DNA from: Paraburkholderia bryophila | GTDB lineage: Bacteria > Pseudomonadota > Gammaproteobacteria > Burkholderiales > Burkholderiaceae | Assembly (NCBI RefSeq): GCF_003269035.1 | Contig: NZ_QLTK01000011.1 | Span: 1 to 64,000 of the forward strand | Length of the DNA: 64,000 bases | Reading direction: 5' to 3' | Part shown: positions 60,473 through 64,000 of the stretch, one piece after another | Numbering within the stretch: position 1 is the first letter of the stretch | How the letters are laid out: the number at the start of each line of letters is the position of its first letter | Translations under genes and position numbers: made by a program | The notes under the pieces: model-generated | What the model was told of the DNA's origin: nothing | Seen by the model: the letters and a program-made list of their open reading frames with translations, nothing else | The model's database searches: none

Positions 60473-63088
60473 TTAGATTCCTTTGTGCTTCGAGCGACGT
60501 GGACGCGGCTTGCCCATCAACACAGGTTGGAACACCACCGCGCCGATCAGCGTACAGAACAACGAGAGCGCCAGCAGACGTCCCATGCTGGACGTCCCCG
60601 GATGATGCGACAACCAGAGACTGCCGAACGCCGTCGCCGTAGTCGCTGCGCTGAACAGCACGGCGTGCGTCAGGCTCGACTGCAACAGGCCGGTCTGGCC
60701 GTTACGCCATGCCATCACGAAGTAAATCTTGAATGCTACGCCGACGCCGAGCATGAGCGGCAGCGCGATGATATTCGCGAAGTTCAGCGGCATGCCGAAC
60801 ACCACGCACAACTCCAGCGTGACGAGCGCCGAGACCAGCAGCGGCACCAGCGTGCGCAGCATGTCGCCGACGCGCCGCAGCGCGATCCACAGCAGGATCG
60901 CGATGGACAGCAGCGCCCAGCAGGCGGCCTGCAGGAACGCTTTGATGATCGTGTCGGCCGAATGCAGGATCGAAATTGGCCCGCCGATCGCGTCCGGCTC
61001 CGCCTTCTTCACCGCATGGACGAAGCTCGCGAGCACGGTGTCGTCGTTCGGATCGGCGCCTGGTTTGATTTTCGGTGCGATGTCGACGAGCGCGCGGCCG
61101 TCTTTCGAGACCCAGCCGCTGGAGATTTCCTTCGGCAGATTCTCGCGGGTGATGGGAGTCGGCTGCAAAAGATCCGCCAACTGCTTCAGCGCGATGCGCA
61201 ACGGCTCGGACAGCGCCGTTTCGGCGCGGTCGCGCGTGGCGGCGTCGGCGGCGGCGAGCTTTTGCAGTGTCGCGGACAGATGCTGGGCTTCGGCCGCGCC
61301 GGGTCCCGGATGATCTTCGGCGGCGAGCGAGAGCTGGTTCGCCGCGCGCTTGAGCGTCGCCACGCGTACCGCGTCCGTGGCGGCCGGCGCGGGTTGCTGC
61401 TGCAGAGCCGGCAGTAGTTGCTGCGCGGCGCTGGCGACCAGCATCATTTTTTGCTGCTGTTCAGTGGGGACGAACGTATCGAGCGTCGTGACGCGGCCCA
61501 CTTCCGGCAAGGTGCGCAGATGCGCGGCCTTCTGGTCCGCGTCGGCGAGCGACGCCGCCAGCACATGCACGTTGTTGACCGCGGCTTCCGGCGAATCCTT
61601 CAGCGACAACAGCGTTGCCATCGATTCCGTATGCGGGTCCTTCAGATGCAGCGGGTTGAAGTCGAAGCGCAGATGCGTGAGCAGCGGCGAGGCGCCGATC
61701 ACGACGATCAGCGTGCCGATTAGCACCGGCTTGCGGTGATGATCGAGAAAATCGTCGACGGGCGCGAGCTGCTTGAAACCCGGCGACGCGGCTTCGCCCG
61801 GCGGATTGAAGAGCTTCAGCAGAGCCGGCAGCAGCGTCATGTTGGTGAAATACGCGACGAACATACCGACGCCGGCGATCTCTCCCAACTCCGAGACGCC
61901 GCGATAAGCGGTCGGCAGGAACGAGAAGAAACTCAACGCGACCGCCACGGCCGCGAGCGTCAGCGGCACGCCGATGCTGTGCGCCGTATGCATGAGCGCG
62001 GCGGAAAGACGATTGTCGCGATTGCGCTCCTCGCGATATTTGACGCCGAACTGCACGCCGAAATCGACCCCGAGCCCGACGAACAACACCATGAACGCGA
62101 CCGAAATCATGTTCAGCGCGCCCACCAGCATCAGACCCAGCGCCGCGGTGATCGCGAGCCCGACGAACAGCGTGATGAACACGGCGGCGATCATGCGGCC
62201 CGAACGCAGCGCAAGCCACAGAATGATCAACACGACGACAAAGGTGCCGATGCCGTTCAGCGCCGCGCCGTCCTGGACCGAGGCGAACTCTTCGTCCGCG
62301 AGCGGCTGTTCGCCGGTCAGGCGGACTGTCGCGCCATAGCGCGCTTCGAGGTGCAGCGCCACGGCGGTCGCGCGGATCGACTTCGACGCGCTCGCGCCCG
62401 GCTCCAGCGCGTCGTAGTTCACGACCGGCTGCACGACGACGAACGCGCGCGCCGGGTTGGTGGCGACGCCCTTGTCGACCAGCGCGCGCCACGAGAACGC
62501 CGCCGGCTGTCCCGCCAGTACGCGATCGAGCGTGGTTGCGCTGGTGGACAGCAAATGACTCATATCGGCGAGCTTCACCTGACCCAATTGCAGCGGCAGC
62601 AACAGACTCGTGGTGAGTGTGCCGGCGAGGCCGGTCAGGCTCGGATCGTGCGCCAGCGCATTGACCAGCGGGCGCGATTGCACGAGTTGCGAGGTGGTGG
62701 ACAGGACTTCTTCGGTGGACGGAAACAGCAGGCCGTTGTGGTCGAAGAACGCACCGCCGGCCGGCTGGGATACCTGCACGAACTCCTTCGGATCGGCTTT
62801 CAATGCGGTGGTCAGGGCGTTGGCGGCGGCGTCGGCGAACTCGGGCGCGCGCGCTTCGACGACCACCAGCACGGTGTCGCCGCGATCCGGGAACGCCTGG
62901 TCCATCGCGTGTTCGAGCGACGACCATTGCTTGTCCGTGTCGATCAGACGGCTGATATCCGTGTTGATCTTGAAGTTATGGGCGACGTAGATGCCGCTCA
63001 GAACGGCGAGCACGAGCGATGCGGCGACGATCCGTAGCGGATACCGCACCGAGTAGGCGACGAGACGGACAATAGATGACTTCAGCAT
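60473..63088 (-). CDS. hpnN: Hopanoid-associated RND transporter HpnN
   Basis: An 871-residue MmpL-like permease of the RND superfamily, with two halves of about six membrane segments and two large periplasmic loops. Visible signatures include VLFVGLGVDFGVQFGVKYRE in the first half and ALPLMLGVGVAFKIYFVMAW in the second. HpnN moves hopanoids to the outer membrane. The ATG at 63088 (MLKSSIVRLVAYSVRYPLRI) is the natural start; the longer frame adds a non-homologous N-terminus. It is divergent from the hpnM-like gene across about 210 bp and co-transcribed with mlaA. Confidence 0.9.
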   Translation of the reverse strand: MLKSSIVRLVAYSVRYPLRIVAASLVLAVLSGIYVAHNFKINTDISRLIDTDKQWSSLEHAMDQAFPDRGDTVLVVVEARAPEFADAAANALTTALKADPKEFVQVSQPAGGAFFDHNGLLFPSTEEVLSTTSQLVQSRPLVNALAHDPSLTGLAGTLTTSLLLPLQLGQVKLADMSHLLSTSATTLDRVLAGQPAAFSWRALVDKGVATNPARAFVVVQPVVNYDALEPGASASKSIRATAVALHLEARYGATVRLTGEQPLADEEFASVQDGAALNGIGTFVVVLIILWLALRSGRMIAAVFITLFVGLAITAALGLMLVGALNMISVAFMVLFVGLGVDFGVQFGVKYREERNRDNRLSAALMHTAHSIGVPLTLAAVAVALSFFSFLPTAYRGVSELGEIAGVGMFVAYFTNMTLLPALLKLFNPPGEAASPGFKQLAPVDDFLDHHRKPVLIGTLIVVIGASPLLTHLRFDFNPLHLKDPHTESMATLLSLKDSPEAAVNNVHVLAASLADADQKAAHLRTLPEVGRVTTLDTFVPTEQQQKMMLVASAAQQLLPALQQQPAPAATDAVRVATLKRAANQLSLAAEDHPGPGAAEAQHLSATLQKLAAADAATRDRAETALSEPLRIALKQLADLLQPTPITRENLPKEISSGWVSKDGRALVDIAPKIKPGADPNDDTVLASFVHAVKKAEPDAIGGPISILHSADTIIKAFLQAACWALLSIAILLWIALRRVGDMLRTLVPLLVSALVTLELCVVFGMPLNFANIIALPLMLGVGVAFKIYFVMAWRNGQTGLLQSSLTHAVLFSAATTATAFGSLWLSHHPGTSSMGRLLALSLFCTLIGAVVFQPVLMGKPRPRRSKHKGI

Positions 63089-63301
63089 GTAGGCGAAACT
63101 GGCCTTATCACGGGACGTTGTTTTTGACGAAAGTGCACAAGTATACAGAGCCCGAGGGATCCGGGCCGTATTCGGTAGCAAGTACGGCGCCCGGTGCGGC
63201 GCATCGGGGTGGGAACGCAATATCGGTATACTGGTCTATCCTGCTTTCGCCACGGCTGACAAGGCTGCCGGCACTTACTTCTTTCAGGTTTTGACGAGCG
63301 T

Positions 63302-63907
63302 ATGAAACGTTATCTGTCTGCTTTTCTGGCCGCGGCCCTTGTTTCCACGGCAGCTTTTGCGCAAAGCGCGCCTGATACGGTGGTAAAAGGTGCCGTCGAG
63401 GGCACCGTCGCTGCCATGAAGGCCGACCCGCAAGCGCGCGGCGGCGACATGGGCAAAATCACGCAACTCGTGGAAACCCGCTTCCTGCCAGCCACGGATT
63501 TCCAGCGCACCACGCGGATTGCCGTCGGCAAAGCCTGGTCGACCGCCACGCCCGAGCAACAGAAGCAGCTCTATGACCAATTCACGCTACTGCTGGTTCG
63601 CACTTATGCGGCGTCGCTGTCGCAATTGCGCGATCAGGACGTGAAGTTCAAGTTCTTGCCGGTCGATGCGTCGGCGGGTGCTAAAGACATCGTCGTGCAG
63701 TCGCACGTGATCAGCAACGGCGGTGACGACGCAATCGACTACCGTTTGACCAAGGGTCCGTCCGGCTGGAAGGTCTATGACATCAACATGATGGGCGCCT
63801 GGCTGATCCAGGTTTATCAGACGCAGTTTGCCGATCAGATTTCGAAGGGCGGCATCGACGGTCTGATCAAGTTCCTCACCGCGCATAACGCGCGTAGCGC
63901 GGGATAA
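63302..63907 (+). CDS. MlaC/Ttg2D-family periplasmic protein (HpnM-like)
   Basis: A 201-residue periplasmic lipid-binding protein. It has a signal peptide (MKRYLSAFLAAALVSTAAFA, before QSAPD) and the MlaC fold blocks LVETRFLPATDFQRTTRIAV, PEQQKQLYDQFTLLLVRTYA, and GPSGWKVYDINMMGAWLIQV. Next to hpnN it corresponds to hpnM, which is annotated in hopanoid clusters as a toluene-tolerance protein. The Mla-type role is to carry phospholipids between membranes. Confidence 0.87.
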   Translation: MKRYLSAFLAAALVSTAAFAQSAPDTVVKGAVEGTVAAMKADPQARGGDMGKITQLVETRFLPATDFQRTTRIAVGKAWSTATPEQQKQLYDQFTLLLVRTYAASLSQLRDQDVKFKFLPVDASAGAKDIVVQSHVISNGGDDAIDYRLTKGPSGWKVYDINMMGAWLIQVYQTQFADQISKGGIDGLIKFLTAHNARSAG

Positions 63908-63923
63908 GGTGAGGCCAAGCATT

Positions 63924-63960
63924 TCGGCCTATATATAAGGCCGACTACGTTTAAACGTAG
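63924..63960. repeat. Adjacent hairpin and 16-bp palindrome
   Basis: TCGGCCT and AGGCCGA (63924-63930 and 63938-63944) enclose ATATATA. This is directly followed by CTACGTTTAAACGTAG (63945-63960), a perfect 16-bp palindrome. It lies just after the hpnM-like stop codon. It could be an operator of the next gene, or a terminator; there is no T-run. Confidence 0.5.
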
Positions 63961-64000
63961 CGCCTTGGCGGTGCGGCCAAAGAAAAAGCGCGGTGGCTCG

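Noticed and set aside
1..64000. tRNA, rRNA or insertion-sequence genes
   Set aside because: I saw no tRNA cloverleaf, rRNA segment or transposase reading frame. I cannot run a covariance or profile search, so a missed short RNA is possible.

Overview
The window looks like the replication-origin region of a secondary chromosome (chromosome 2) of a Burkholderiaceae bacterium, most likely Paraburkholderia. The protein families are typical of that group: general porin, GlxA-type AraC regulators, LysR/MFS sugar-acid operon, Tdh-Kbl and a hopanoid cluster. The sequence is GC-rich. A plasmid-type replication and partition module lies at 31-39.4 kb instead of dnaA/dnaN. All assignments come from reading the sequence and its translations; no database was searched.

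Layout. 0-1.7 kb: small or decayed genes and DnaA-box-like inverted repeats. 1.7-7 kb: Na+/H+ antiporter, Met-rich periplasmic protein, GlxA-type regulator, SDR, orphan OmpR-type regulator. 7.2-13.3 kb: putative sugar-acid operon (MFS, SDR, IlvD/Edd dehydratase, 3-hydroxyisobutyrate-dehydrogenase-like enzyme) with a divergent LysR regulator. 13.4-15.6 kb: porin and class II amidotransferase. 15.9-21 kb: an unusual chemosensory-like operon (CheA-like membrane kinase without CheW-like domain, MCP-like protein, two CheX-like proteins, CheY). 21.3-30.5 kb: phospholipase D-like protein, AlkD-like glycosylase, beta-barrel protein, TetR/NTF2 pair, YceI, and threonine catabolism (kbl-tdh) with a divergent XRE-cupin regulator.

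Origin module, 30.5-39.4 kb: a small gene with a LexA box, a tyrosine-recombinase-like protein with degraded catalytic residues, a KfrA-like coiled-coil protein with a zinc ribbon, about 18 iterons (AAGGTGAGGNTTTTCGGGAG) at 33.76-35.38 kb, a Rep_3-type initiator, parB, parA and four identical 14-bp palindromes that match chromosome-2 parS.

The most unusual signal is that initiator iterons are not confined to the origin. Single or clustered copies in inverted orientation sit in intergenic gaps at 5.9, 7.0-7.1, 13.35, 15.8 and 32.1 kb. A dense array of a diverged version (CTCCTGGAANNNCTCACC) at 23.93-24.60 kb repeats every 38-39 bp. I found no good intergenic copy to the right of the partition genes. 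This suggests a distal initiator-binding locus that could titrate or handcuff the initiator.

Right part, 39.9-64 kb: ArsC-like protein, GntP transporter, DUF1272 protein, ECF sigma/anti-sigma pair, a 43-residue secreted peptide, FMN reductase, a hybrid sensor kinase, and a coupled CheY-CheC-GGDEF operon. Hopanoid genes follow: hpnD, hpnE, shc and hpnG, then mlaA-hpnN and a divergent hpnM-like gene. The two hopanoid groups are separated by a hotdog thioesterase and an AT-richer pair resembling a Tlde1-type type VI effector with its immunity protein.
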